In this document: positions 29,430 through 41,296 of the stretch, piece after piece | Layout: each line of letters opens with the position of its first letter | How positions within the stretch are numbered: position 1 is the first letter of the stretch | Source of the DNA: Nonomuraea africana | GTDB lineage: Bacteria; Actinomycetota; Actinomycetes; Streptosporangiales; Streptosporangiaceae | Length of the DNA stretch: 64,000 nt | Assembly (NCBI RefSeq): GCF_014873535.1 | Contig: NZ_JADBEF010000001.1 | Span: forward strand, 9,238,001 to 9,302,000 | Direction of reading: 5' to 3' | Translations under genes and position numbers: made by a program | Notes under the pieces: model-generated | Told to the model about the DNA's origin: nothing | Databases searched by the model: none | Seen by the model: only the letters and a program-made list of their open reading frames with translations

Positions 29430-30743
29430 TTACTTCCAGGCCTTGGCGGCCTCGGTCTCCAGGGCCTTGGCGGCTGCCTTGGCGTCCGCGGGGTTGCGCA
29501 GGAAGTCCTGGAGCACCTTCCACTCGCCCTTGCCGTCCGTACCGCCGAAGGCGCTCGGCGCGAGGTCGGACATGTCGTACCTGACGGTCTCACCGGCGGA
29601 GATGATGGTCTGGGCCAGCTGCTTGGTCAGCTCGCTCGGGTAGTTGTCCGGCGAGACGTTGCGGTTCGGCGACAGGTAGCCGGGCAGCTTCGCCCACACC
29701 TCGCCGCCCTCCTTGGAGGCCAGGAACTCCAGCAGCGCCATCGCGCCGGGGGAGTCCTTCAGCGCCACGCCGATGTCGCCGCCCAGCACGACGGGAGCGG
29801 TGTCGCCGACCTTCGGGAAGGGGAAGATCTTCGCGCTCTCGCCGATCTTCGCGCCGGACTGGGTGGCGGAGGCGGCCACGAAGTCGGCCTCGATGACCAT
29901 CGCGCCCTTGTCCTGGCCGTACACCTGGGTCACGCAGGTCGGGAAGTCAGTCTGCAGGGCGCCGGTGTTGCCGCCGACCATGTACTCCTTCTTGCCGAAG
30001 ATCTGCGCCATCTTCTCCAGCGCGGTCACGACGGAGGCGTCGGTCCACGGGATCTCGTGCTTGGCGAGCTGGTCGTACTTCTCGGGGCCCGCGGTCGAGA
30101 GGTAGACGTTCTCGAACAGGTCGGTGAGCGTCCAGCCGGAGGCGCCGCACAGCGAGAACGGCGGGGTGCCGGAGTCGGCGACCGCCTGGGCGGTCTTCAG
30201 CAGCTCGTCCCACGTGGTGGGGGCCTGCACGCCGGCGTCGGTGAACGCGGCGTCGCGGTACCAGATGATCGACTTGTGCGCGGCCTTGACCAGCACGCCG
30301 TACACCTGGCCGTCGGCGGAGCCGAGCTCCTTCCAGTACGGGGTGTAGTTGTCGTCGATCTGCTTCTGGACCTCGGCGCTGAGGGGCTTGAGCGCCTTCT
30401 GGTCGGCGTACTGCTGCACCAGGCCCGGCTGCGGGAGGATCGCCACGTCGGGCGGGCTGCCGCCCTGGATGCGCGGGCCGAGGTAGGCGCCGGTGTCCTC
30501 ACCGGTGGAGGCGTAGGTGACCACGGCGCCCGTCTTCTCCTGGAACGCCTTGAGCACCGCCTCGAAGTTGGTCTGCTCCTCGCCGGTCCACTTGGCGGCG
30601 ACCTCGATCTTCACCCCCTCCAGCGGCTTCGCGGCGGCGGGGGCCGAGCTGGCCGCACCGGTCTGCTGGGGGGTGGTGCTCGGCGTGTTGCCGCACGCGG
30701 CGATGGCTACGGCGAGCCCCGCCAGAACAACTGCTTTTCGCAT
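29430..30743 (-). CDS. Sugar-binding lipoprotein (SBP family 1)
   Basis: 437 aa. Signal MRKAVVLAGLAVAIAAC with lipobox ending at Cys17, then a Ser/Thr/Pro linker and an SBP_bac_1 domain (SPPDVAILPQPGLVQQYADQ, KSIIWYRDAAFTDAGVQAPT, SPGAMALLEFLASKEGGEVW). It captures a carbohydrate outside the membrane for the MalF/MalG pair encoded 12 bp downstream. GAGGT lies 8 nt before the ATG. Cys residues in LCGASG and TCVTQV may form a disulfide. Confidence 0.92.
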   Translation of the reverse strand: MRKAVVLAGLAVAIAACGNTPSTTPQQTGAASSAPAAAKPLEGVKIEVAAKWTGEEQTNFEAVLKAFQEKTGAVVTYASTGEDTGAYLGPRIQGGSPPDVAILPQPGLVQQYADQKALKPLSAEVQKQIDDNYTPYWKELGSADGQVYGVLVKAAHKSIIWYRDAAFTDAGVQAPTTWDELLKTAQAVADSGTPPFSLCGASGWTLTDLFENVYLSTAGPEKYDQLAKHEIPWTDASVVTALEKMAQIFGKKEYMVGGNTGALQTDFPTCVTQVYGQDKGAMVIEADFVAASATQSGAKIGESAKIFPFPKVGDTAPVVLGGDIGVALKDSPGAMALLEFLASKEGGEVWAKLPGYLSPNRNVSPDNYPSELTKQLAQTIISAGETVRYDMSDLAPSAFGGTDGKGEWKVLQDFLRNPADAKAAAKALETEAAKAWK

Positions 30744-30759
30744 GATGCCTGACCTCGAA

Positions 30760-31977
30760 TCACTGGGTTGCGATGATCTCGGCCAGCTCCGCTTTCATGG
30801 AGGCGGCCACGTCATCGGTGGACTGGTCGTACGGCGGGCTGAGCGTTTTGGAGACCGCGCTCGCGACCACCAGGCTCAGCTGGTTGTAATTGGCGCTCAC
30901 CGGCCGGGGTTTGGCCGCGAGAATGCTCTCCTTGAGCACCGGAAGGTAGGGGAACCGCTCGATCAGCGCAGGGTCGTCGTAGAGCTCTGCCCAGACGGGC
31001 GGGAAGGATCCCTCCGTCAGGACGCGGCGCTCGTTCTCCAGGCTGGTGAAGTACTTGATGAACTCCTGGGCGGTGTTCTGCCGCTTGGAATAGGCGCTGA
31101 TCGCCAGATTGGCGCCGCCCAGCGAGCTCGATCCAGGCCCGTCGAGGCCCGGCAGCCTGGTCACCGCGAACTTGCCGGCCACCTTGGACTGGGTGGCGGG
31201 GCCGTAAGCGTGGGGCCAGTTGCGGGCGAAGACCAGCTGGCCGTTCTGGAAGGCCAGCCTCGACTCCTCCTCCTTGTAGTTCAGGGCCTGCGGGGGGATC
31301 CAGCCCTCGCTGAGCCCCCGGGTGAAGAAGTCGAGAGCCTGTTTGGCCTTGGCCTGGTCCAGGTCGGCGAGCGTGCCGCCGGCCGACTGGACCGCCTCGG
31401 CGAAGTTGACGGTCAGCCCTTCGTAGGCGGCGAGCTGGCCCGCATAGCCGCCTATGTCGTGCTTTTTGGTGATCGAAAGGGCCTGGGAGCGAAGCTGGGC
31501 CCAGGTCGTGGGCGGCTTCTTGACCAGGTCCTTGCGGTAGTAGAGGAGCCCGGCGTTGCTGGTGTACGGCACCGCCCAGAGCTTGCCCCGGTAGACCGCG
31601 GTGTCGACGACCGGCGGCAGGAACCTGTCGAGTGGGAAGCTCCCGCGCTCCAGGGGGATGATCCAGCCGTTGTCGGCGAACTCCGCCGTCCAGACCACGT
31701 CGAGTCCGAGCACGTCGTAGCGGTCACTCCTGGCCTGCAGGTTGGCCACCAGCTGTGCCCGCTGCTCGTCGGCCGCCTCGGGCAGCTCGAGCAGCGTCAC
31801 CTTCTGCGCGGGATGCGCCTTGTTCCACCGGTCCAGCAGGGGTTGCAGGTAGCCGGTGGTGTCGCGCCCGGTGGCGAAGGTGATCGGACCCTTGGGGTCC
31901 TCACCGCCCTCCTCCGTCGCCGCCGCGCATCCGGCCACCAGGAGCGCGCACAGCATCACGGACAGAGGGCGGAACAC
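30760..31977 (-). CDS. Second sugar-binding lipoprotein (SBP family 1), first gene of operon
   Basis: 405 aa. Signal MFRPLSVMLCALLVAGC with lipobox Cys17. SBP_bac_1 features: DRYDVLGLDVVWTAEFADNG, YTSNAGLLYYRKDLVKKPPT and AQEFIKYFTSLENERR. GTG 31977 has GGAGG 6 nt upstream. Only 16 bp separate it from the other binding-protein gene, so one transcript carries two receptors. By eye it recalls trehalose/maltose binders such as ThuE or LpqY, but this is a guess. Divergent from the PadR gene. Confidence 0.9.
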   Translation of the reverse strand: MFRPLSVMLCALLVAGCAAATEEGGEDPKGPITFATGRDTTGYLQPLLDRWNKAHPAQKVTLLELPEAADEQRAQLVANLQARSDRYDVLGLDVVWTAEFADNGWIIPLERGSFPLDRFLPPVVDTAVYRGKLWAVPYTSNAGLLYYRKDLVKKPPTTWAQLRSQALSITKKHDIGGYAGQLAAYEGLTVNFAEAVQSAGGTLADLDQAKAKQALDFFTRGLSEGWIPPQALNYKEEESRLAFQNGQLVFARNWPHAYGPATQSKVAGKFAVTRLPGLDGPGSSSLGGANLAISAYSKRQNTAQEFIKYFTSLENERRVLTEGSFPPVWAELYDDPALIERFPYLPVLKESILAAKPRPVSANYNQLSLVVASAVSKTLSPPYDQSTDDVAASMKAELAEIIATQ

Positions 31978-32005
31978 GTATGACCTCCAAATTTCTGCCG
32001 GATTA

Positions 32006-32035
32006 CATTCGTGTTAGGTAGATGCATTCATGTTA
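32006..32035. promoter_or_regulatory. Direct repeat in divergent promoter region (PadR operator candidate)
   Basis: CATTCGTGTTA (32006-32016) and CATTCATGTTA (32025-32035) match at 10 of 11 positions, 19 bp start to start, about two helical turns. They lie in the 123-bp gap between the sugar-binding-protein gene and padR. Binding by the PadR protein or by a sugar-operon regulator is inferred. Confidence 0.45.
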
Positions 32036-32100
32036 TGCACAGCGCTAATCTGAACGTCAACGGATATCTCCGTAACGAGCGCGTAACGAGGAGGTGGGGC

Positions 32101-32603
32101 GTGCGGCTGCACCTGCTGGCGCTCCTCGCGAAGGAACCTGCCCACGGCTACGAGCTCAAGCAGGCACTCGAGCAGACCTTCGGCACCGCCTACCCCTCGC
32201 CCAACATCGGACAGATCTACGTGACGCTGGGCAGGCTGGAGAAGGACGGGCTGGTCCGAGCCGTTGACGTCGAGCAGTCCAACAGGCCCAACAAGAAGGT
32301 CTACTATCTGACGGGCAAGGGCCGCGACGCGCTCACCGACTGGGTCGACGAGCCCACGGAGGGTCCGAGGGTGCGCGACGAGTTCTTCATGAAGCTCGTC
32401 CTCGCCCCGCTGACCGGCATCGCCGACCGCATGGCGCTGATCAACCGTCAGCGCCGCCACTACCTCGCGCTGATGCGCGACCTCAACGAACTCGCCGAGC
32501 GGACCGATCAGGGGAATCAGGTCGCGATGCTACTGATCGAGGGCGCCATGTTGCACCTGCAGGCCGACCTCGACTGGCTCGAACGCTGCCAGGAGGACCT
32601 CGC

Positions 32604-32607
<4 letters not shown>
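32101..32607 (+). CDS. PadR-family transcriptional regulator
   Basis: 168 aa. N-terminal winged helix LHLLALLAKEPAHGYELKQA, the recognition helix region SPNIGQIYVTLGRLEKDGLV and wing NKKVYYLTGKGRDAL, then the C-terminal helical dimer domain (VirR-type). GTG 32101 is chosen because GGAGGT ends 5 nt upstream and it matches the family N-terminus. Upstream in-frame codons look non-coding. Its stop overlaps the ABC ATPase start (GTGA), so it very likely represses this transporter operon. Ligand unknown. Confidence 0.9.
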
Positions 32608-33331
<724 letters not shown>

Positions 33332-33335
<4 letters not shown>

Positions 33336-35580
33336 GAGCCGGAGCCCGATGGATCAGGGCCGACCTGCGGGCCAGGCGCGGCCAGGCCGTCCTCACCGTG
33401 GCGACCATCGCCGCGATCGTGGCGGCGCTGATCACCGCCGCCACACTGCTCGAGGACGGCACGAACCCGTGGCGCGGGCTGTTCGCCCAGACCAACGGCG
33501 CGCATCTGTGGATCCACACCAAGGACCGGCCGCAGGTGGTCGCGCTCAGGGACATCGACGGGGTCACGCAGGCGGCGGGGCCGTACCGCACGGCGCCCGT
33601 GACGCTGCTGGAGGAGCGCAGGAAGGCCCCGGCCGCCCTGCGCGCGATGCCGGTGACGCCGCCCGAGGTGGCGCGGCCCGCGGTGGCGGAGGGCGGCTGG
33701 CTGTCCCCCTCGCAGCCGGACGGCGCGGTCGTCGAGCGCTCCTTCGCCAGGTCACTCGGTCTCAGCCTGGGGAGCGCGGTCACCGTGACCGCGCTGAGCG
33801 GCGCCCGCCACGTGCTGTACGTGCGCGGCATCGCCGACTCGGCCGACCAGGGCTTCTACCCGGAGTGGACGCCAGGCCTGATCTGGGTGCTGCCGGAGAA
33901 GCTCGACAGGGTCGAGCCCGAACTCGGCCGCAGCGAGTGGGTGACGGGGCTGCGCCTGGCCGACCCCGAGTCCACCCAGTTCGTCTCCCAGCGTGTGGTC
34001 GTGATGCTCGACGAGGAGGTGCAGCGCGTCTACACCTGGCGCGAGGTGCGAGCCGCGATGGAGCTCGACAACCGGCTGCTCGGCACGCTCCTCGCGCTGT
34101 TCGGCATCGTCGGCCTGGTGGCCGCCGCGCTCGCGCTGGCCAACGCGGCCGGCGGGCGGGTGCTCTCCCAGCTGCGCGACCTGGCGACGCTGAAGTCCAT
34201 GGGCTTCACCCGCGGCCAGGTGGCCGGCCTGCTGCTCGTCGAGCACGGCGCGCTCGGGCTGCTGGGCATCGCCCTCGGCGTCCTGCCCGGGTGGCTGGTG
34301 ACCTGGCTGGTGCTCGACAGGACCGCCGTCGCCCTGGTGCCGCTGCTGGCCATCACCGCGGGCACCGCGCTGGTGGTGCTGGTGGCCGTCGGGCTGCCCG
34401 CCTGGCGCGGCAGCCGCACCCCGCCCATCCCCGCCGCCCCCGCGGCGCCGCCGCGCGGCCACCTGTCCAGGCTGGCCAGGCTGGCCCTGCTCGTACGGCT
34501 GCCGCCCGCGCTCGTGCTGGGCGCCCGTGACGCCTTCACCAGGCGGGTGCCCGCCTTCCTGACCACGTTCGGCCTCGCCGTCCCGATGATGATGATCACC
34601 ATCGGGCTCGGCGTCTGGGCCACGCTCGACAACTTCCGCGCCCATCCCGAGCAGGTGGGCCAGCACGCCCAGCTGCTCGTCCGCCCGGTCAAGCTGACCC
34701 CCGAGCAGGCGCAGCGGATCGCCCAGCGCGACCAGGACGTGCGCCAGGTCTACCCGGGCGCGGACGTCGACGCCCTGGTGCCCGGCGTGGCCAGGTCCAT
34801 CAGGGTGCGCGCGATCGGCGGCTCGGCGTCGCCATACCCCTTCCCCGTGGTCGAGGGCCGGATGTACGCCGACAGAGGCGAGGCCGTCGCGGGGCAGGGG
34901 CTGCTCGACCTGCTCAGGGCCAAGATCGGCGACAGGGTGTGGCTGTCGGTCGGCGGCACCCCGCTGATCGTGCGGATCGTCGGCAGGACCGTCGAGCCCG
35001 ATCTCGACGGGCAGGTGCTCTCGCTCGGCGTCGACAGCCTGGCGGCCAAGGACGTGGTGCCGCCGGAGTTCTGGGGACTGGCGCTGAAACCGGGCGCCGA
35101 CCCCGCCGAGGTGCGCGACAGGCTGCTGACCGCCTCGGGAGAGGGCCTGGAGATCCAGCGCGTGGTCAACCCCGCCGAACGCCTGTCGATCATCAGGGTG
35201 GTCATCGTCGCGCTGATCGTCGTGCTGGCGCTGATCGGCCTGGCCAACCTGCTCACCGCCAGCGCCCTGGGGCTGCGCGACCACGCTCTCGACCTGGCGG
35301 TGCTGAAGGCGATGGGGCTGACCCCGCGCCAGGTCATGGCCACGCTCGTCACCGGCACCGGGCTGCTCGTGGTGCTCGGCGTCGTCCTCGGCACCGCGGC
35401 GGGTTCCTTCGTCGTGACCAGCCTGATCGACCTGCAGGGCCACACCAGCGGCGTGGGCGCGGGCATCGGCAGGCGCCCCTCGGCGCTGACGCTGACCCTG
35501 GCCGTCGTCATAGCCGTGGGCGCGGCCCTCGCGGTCGCGCTGCTTCCAGCGCGCCGTGCGGCCCGCGCCCACGTGGGAAC

Positions 35581-35605
<25 letters not shown>
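33332..35605 (+). CDS. FtsX/MacB-like ABC transporter permease
   Basis: 757 aa with TM1 (about 18-40), an extracellular MacB-like periplasmic domain, a three-TM FtsX unit (about 245-355, containing LRDLATLKSMGFTRGQVAGL) and a second transmembrane unit. A second extracellular domain and a final FtsX unit (about 620-745, with LAVLKAMGLTPRQVMATLVT) follow. The duplicated LKxMGxTxxQV motif is the coupling helix. Typical two-repeat permease that acts on membrane-embedded or extracellular substrates. Its last 25 bp overlap treS tail to tail. Confidence 0.9.
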
Positions 35606-37254
<1,649 letters not shown>

Positions 37255-37408
37255 ATGACGCTCACAGAAGGAGATGTGGGCAGGACGAAGTCACCGGATT
37301 CCCCGGCGTGTTGTGTGGTGACCGCGCCGCTGGGGTCGTCATCCCTGCGAACCCCAAGCCCTGCCGGAACCAGATTTGTGACCTGGCGCTCCGGTTGTAT
37401 ACGGCGCT

Positions 37409-37473
37409 TACCAATGAAAAACGTGCAGCTCGGGGGCCCTGAAGGCTGAAGTCGCGTACGTTTTTCGTTGGTA
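37409..37473. promoter_or_regulatory. Long inverted repeat in treS upstream region
   Basis: TACCAATGAAAAACGTGC (37409-37426) is complementary to 37456-37473 at about 16 of 18 positions, across a 29-nt spacer. It occupies the AT-richer centre of the 333-bp gap between the treS start and the end of the Asn-synthetase-like gene. It may be an operator pair for treS or a terminator for the gene on the right. No other feature was seen in this gap. Confidence 0.5.
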
Positions 37474-37587
37474 CGGGCCGAACACTACCAGCCCTGCGGC
37501 CGTCCGGAACCCGCTTGCGCAGGCGCGCTTTTAACGCCCGCGAGATCCGTCTGTCGTCGTGCCGTTACCCTACGTTCTTCGCCCTTG

Positions 37588-39231
37588 TCAGAACGGTGGG
37601 GCCAGGTCGGCGAGGTCGTTCTCGTAGTCGGTCAGCCAGGCGCCGAACAGCACGAGCCCCCGCACCCAGAACCGGTCGTTCCACCCGCTGTACCTGGTCA
37701 GCGCGTCGGGCCCGGCCGAGATCACCTCGTGCAGGCCCTCCGACAGCAGCCCTGGCACCCGCTCGGCGACCTTGGCCAGCATCGCGTGGGAGTAGGCACG
37801 TGCGGGCGCGGCGGTCGACCGCAGCGGCACCCTCTGCAGCGGCTGCTTGACCACGTTCGTGGACGGCAGCGCCGCCACGCGCGGGTTGGCGGCGTGCAGG
37901 ACCTCCCGGTAGAAGCGCCCCTTGTCCTTGCGGGCCACCCCGACCGACAGCGCCGCGTCGAAGAAGTCGGGATGGATGAACGGCGCGGCGAAGGAGGCCT
38001 CGGGGCCCACGAGGTTGACCGCCGAGCGGGCGATGCCCCGCACGGTGCGGGTGTGCAGTACCGACAGCGGCAACTCGGCCCGGTGCCCATGGAGCATCGA
38101 GGTGGAGGCTTCGAACTGCTCGCGCACGACCTCGGCGATCCAGCCCTCGGCCGCCTCCGACAGGAACGGCACGGACGGCGCGCCGAGCGAGAGCGAGCCG
38201 AGCACCGCGGCCGACCGCTCGGCCTGCGACCTGGCCTCCAGCGCCGCCCCGCTGACCATGAAGTTCTTCAGCAGCGGGCCGCCGGCCAGGCCGTCGATCA
38301 GGACGCGGCCCGAGCCGTGCACCTCCTTGGCGAAGGGCGCGTACCAGGCGTGGTGCGGCGTCATGAACTCGAGGCGCCGCGCCACCTCCAGCGCGTCGTC
38401 GGGGTAGGCGGCGGCGTCCTGGGTGATCACGCGGTGCCGTACGCCCAGCTCGCGGGTGATCGCGCGGGCGAAGGCGATGTCGGTGTCGGTGCCGTCGTCG
38501 GGACTGGTCGTCCACGACTCCACGTCGGCGCCCTTCGCCACCGCGACCGAGCACAGCAGCCGCGAGTCGTAGCCGCCGCTGACCGGCACCAGCAGCGGAC
38601 GCCCCGCGTAGTCGTCGTAGACCGCGTGCAGGATGTCGAGCAGCTCGTCGGCGCTGCGCCAGGCCTCGTACGGCTCCTGCCGCAGCCAGCGCGGCAGCCG
38701 CCGCTCGGTGGCCAGCCCGCCGGCGGTGTGCACCAGCGCGCTGGAGCCCGGCAGCCGGCTGATCCCCGCGTACGGCGTGGCGTCACCCAGCGGGAAGGTG
38801 ACCTGGATGATCGACGCCCACGCCGCCCAGTCGATGTCGACCGGCACCAGCTCCAGCAGCGGCTTCAGCAGCGAGGAGAAGTAGATCGCCTCACCCGCGC
38901 GCACGTAGTAGACGTCGACCAGGCCGAGCGCGCCCGCGTGCAGCACGGTGCGGGCGCCGTCGGAGATCAGCCCCGGCGTCTCGTAGGTCTCGGCGATCGT
39001 GATCCAGTCGGCCGGCTCCGTGGGCCTGCGCTCCCCCCACGAGAAGGCGAACGACGTGGGCGTGCGGTGGTAGGGCGGCAGCGGCTGCGAGCTGTAGAGC
39101 GCCGCCTGCGCGGTCTGCAGGGCGGGGCGCACCTTCGGCCCCGAACCCGCGAGCTTGTCGAGCAGGCCCGTGTCGAAGCGGCCGAGGGCGCCGCATACGT
39201 ACGGCCTCACATTGAACGCCGGCCACTGCAC
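37588..39231 (-). CDS. Asparagine-synthetase-like amidoligase lacking the glutaminase Cys
   Basis: 547 aa. The C-terminal half is an Asn_synthase domain with PP-loop PVSGGYDSRLL (residues about 214-224), TSPDDGTDTDIAFARAITRE and the C-terminal helical part. The N-terminus VQWPAFNVRPYVCGALGRFD lacks the Cys2 nucleophile of AsnB, so glutamine hydrolysis is unlikely. It may adenylate a carboxylate and use ammonia or an amine. Such homologs occur as lasso-peptide cyclases and in polysaccharide loci. GTG 39231 has GGAGGA 9 nt upstream; GTG 39240 is the alternative. Divergent by 69 bp from the coiled-coil glycosyltransferase, implying shared function. Substrate unknown. Confidence 0.85.
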   Translation of the reverse strand: MQWPAFNVRPYVCGALGRFDTGLLDKLAGSGPKVRPALQTAQAALYSSQPLPPYHRTPTSFAFSWGERRPTEPADWITIAETYETPGLISDGARTVLHAGALGLVDVYYVRAGEAIYFSSLLKPLLELVPVDIDWAAWASIIQVTFPLGDATPYAGISRLPGSSALVHTAGGLATERRLPRWLRQEPYEAWRSADELLDILHAVYDDYAGRPLLVPVSGGYDSRLLCSVAVAKGADVESWTTSPDDGTDTDIAFARAITRELGVRHRVITQDAAAYPDDALEVARRLEFMTPHHAWYAPFAKEVHGSGRVLIDGLAGGPLLKNFMVSGAALEARSQAERSAAVLGSLSLGAPSVPFLSEAAEGWIAEVVREQFEASTSMLHGHRAELPLSVLHTRTVRGIARSAVNLVGPEASFAAPFIHPDFFDAALSVGVARKDKGRFYREVLHAANPRVAALPSTNVVKQPLQRVPLRSTAAPARAYSHAMLAKVAERVPGLLSEGLHEVISAGPDALTRYSGWNDRFWVRGLVLFGAWLTDYENDLADLAPPF

Positions 39232-39300
39232 GCGATCCACTCCTCCACGCCGATTCCAAGCGAAAGAGTATCCTTTGCCGGGCCGAGAGACGGAGGGCCT

Positions 39301-41145
39301 GTGACTACTGAGCTTGAGAGCACGCGGCGCGCCTTGCGCGACGCCATCGCCGAGGCGAAGCGCGCCGCGGAGCTGGCGAGGCTGCTGGACGCGGCCCAGG
39401 CCAGGCTCGCGGAGGCCGAGCGGGCCACCGCGGAGCTCAGGTCGTTGAGCGAGCGCCTGGCCGAGGCGGAGGGCGAGCTCGAGAGCGAGCGCGCCGCCGC
39501 GGAGAAGCTCCGCAAGGAGCTGGCCGAGCAGCGCTACCAGGCCGAGGTGGCCCAGTGGAAGCTGTCCTCGCTCAAGGTCGCCAGGTGGAACCGCATCGGC
39601 GACGCGATCAAGACGGGCAAGAGCAACCCGGTCCGGCTGGCCAAGGGGCTGAAGGGCGCGGCGAAGCCGGTCAAGCGGCCGGTGGCGCCCAAGCGCCGGC
39701 CGCTGGCCGTCGCGGCGCAGAAGGACGACCGGCCGGGCGCCGCCTTCCAGGCGACGAGCACCACCAGGACGGTCGAGGGCCGTTCGGTACGGCTGAAGCC
39801 GTACCGGATCCCGACCGGGCCCAACACCCGCCCGCACCTGACCGCGGCCGTGATCGCCGACCCGCACGCGGAGGCGCTGCTGCGCTACGAGTGGCGGCAG
39901 ACGACCGGGTTCACCCCGCGCGACTTCGCCCGCGTGCTGGCCGCCGAGGTGCCGCACCTGCTGGTGGTCGAGTCCGTCACGCAGGGGCCCTGGGCCGAGG
40001 AGCTCATCGGCGAGCCAGGCGAGGGGCTGCGCGAGCTGCTGGCCTGGTGCGCCGCGCGCGGCATCCGCACCGTCTTCTGGCACACCGGCGGTCCGGTCGC
40101 CGACTACGCGGCCGGCGCGGAGCTGTTCGAGCACCGCTTCACCACCGACCTCACCGTGGGCTGGCCGCGCCTGCCGTTCGCGGTCCAGCCGCGCGTGCAC
40201 AACCCGCTGCCGCTGTCGGGCGGGCGCTACGACCGCGTGCTCACGCTCGACCAGCTGCTGCCCGACCACCTCGGCTATCCCGACGTGCTCACCTCCTACC
40301 GCTGGCCGGTGGCCGTCGACTGCCCGCCGGGCACGCCGCAGTGGCGCCTCGCCGAGCTGGCCGCGTGCGGCACCTCCATCGGCCCCGAGGCCGACTCCCG
40401 CCGCGCCCACGCCGCGCTGCGCAGGGCGTATGCGGCGGGCACCATGACCGAGCGCGTCGACGAGCTGCTGGAGGCCATCGGCCTGCCCAGCGCCCGGGCC
40501 ACGCTGAACATCTCGGTGATCCTTCCGGTGCTCGATCCCTCGCTGCTGGAGCACGGCCTCGCCCAGGTCGCCAGGCAGTCGGGCGTGACCCAGGTGATCG
40601 TCTTCGGGCACCCCTCGATGGAGGAGCGGGCCCGCGACGTGCTCGCGCCCCACCCGGTGGTCTTCAGGGAGCTCGACCCGTCGATGAGCACCGGCGCCCT
40701 GTTCAACAGGGGGCTCGACCTGTGCGAGGCCGACCTGGTCTCGATCATGGACCCGCGTGACGTGTACGGCTCGCACTACCTGTCCGATCTCAGCCGCGCC
40801 TTCCTGTTCAGCACGGCGGACATCGTGGGCAAGGCGTCCTACTACGCGCACCTGCGCGGCGCGCACGCGACGCTGCTGAAGCAGCCCGAGTCGGAGTACA
40901 CCTACACGCCCGAGGTCAACGGGGCGACGCTGCTGGCGCGGCGCAACGCGTTGCGCTCGATCGGGTTCGCGGACCTGACCGAGGGGTGGGACGAGGTGCT
41001 CATGCGGCAGTGCAGGACGGACGGGATCAAGGTGTTCTCGGCGGACAGGTTCGGGTACGTCCGGGTGCGCGACGAGGACCGCTGGCTGCTGGGCGCGGCC
41101 CACCTGGTCGAATACGGCTCCGCCGAACCCCACGCCCTCATCTGA
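39301..41145 (+). CDS. Coiled-coil protein with C-terminal GT2-like glycosyltransferase domain
   Basis: 614 aa. Residues 1-95 are a heptad coiled coil (LAEAERATAELRSLSERLAE). A Lys/Arg-rich hinge follows (about 100-150). A Rossmann-like middle domain (about 175-390) has LLVVESVTQGPWAEELIG, GIRTVFWHTGGPVADYAAGA and VLTSYRWPVAVDCPPGTPQW, resembling CgeB or GT-B-like halves. The C-terminal part (about 402-600) begins LNISVILPVLDPSLLEHGLA and carries ADLVSIMDPRDVYG in the position of the GT2 DxD. GTG 39301 follows GGAGGGCCT. Probably a cytoplasmic or membrane-associated glycan assembly enzyme. Donor and acceptor unknown. Confidence 0.82.
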   Translation: MTTELESTRRALRDAIAEAKRAAELARLLDAAQARLAEAERATAELRSLSERLAEAEGELESERAAAEKLRKELAEQRYQAEVAQWKLSSLKVARWNRIGDAIKTGKSNPVRLAKGLKGAAKPVKRPVAPKRRPLAVAAQKDDRPGAAFQATSTTRTVEGRSVRLKPYRIPTGPNTRPHLTAAVIADPHAEALLRYEWRQTTGFTPRDFARVLAAEVPHLLVVESVTQGPWAEELIGEPGEGLRELLAWCAARGIRTVFWHTGGPVADYAAGAELFEHRFTTDLTVGWPRLPFAVQPRVHNPLPLSGGRYDRVLTLDQLLPDHLGYPDVLTSYRWPVAVDCPPGTPQWRLAELAACGTSIGPEADSRRAHAALRRAYAAGTMTERVDELLEAIGLPSARATLNISVILPVLDPSLLEHGLAQVARQSGVTQVIVFGHPSMEERARDVLAPHPVVFRELDPSMSTGALFNRGLDLCEADLVSIMDPRDVYGSHYLSDLSRAFLFSTADIVGKASYYAHLRGAHATLLKQPESEYTYTPEVNGATLLARRNALRSIGFADLTEGWDEVLMRQCRTDGIKVFSADRFGYVRVRDEDRWLLGAAHLVEYGSAEPHALI

Positions 41146-41296
41146 CCTCCACCGGATCCGAAGAGCCGGCCTCCCCCAAGCCGCTCCCTCACGTCGTTCC
41201 TTGAAAAACCCCGGCCCCGTGACCACGTGCTCGGGCTGAGAGGACCCCAGCCGCATGGTCGCCTCCGGGGGTGGGGAGGGGTTTAGGGTCGGTGGT

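Noticed and set aside
37588..39231. Lasso-peptide cyclase interpretation of the Asn-synthetase-like gene
   Set aside because: No precursor peptide, RRE/E-type protein or transglutaminase-like protease gene is nearby; neighbours are glycosyltransferase and treS.
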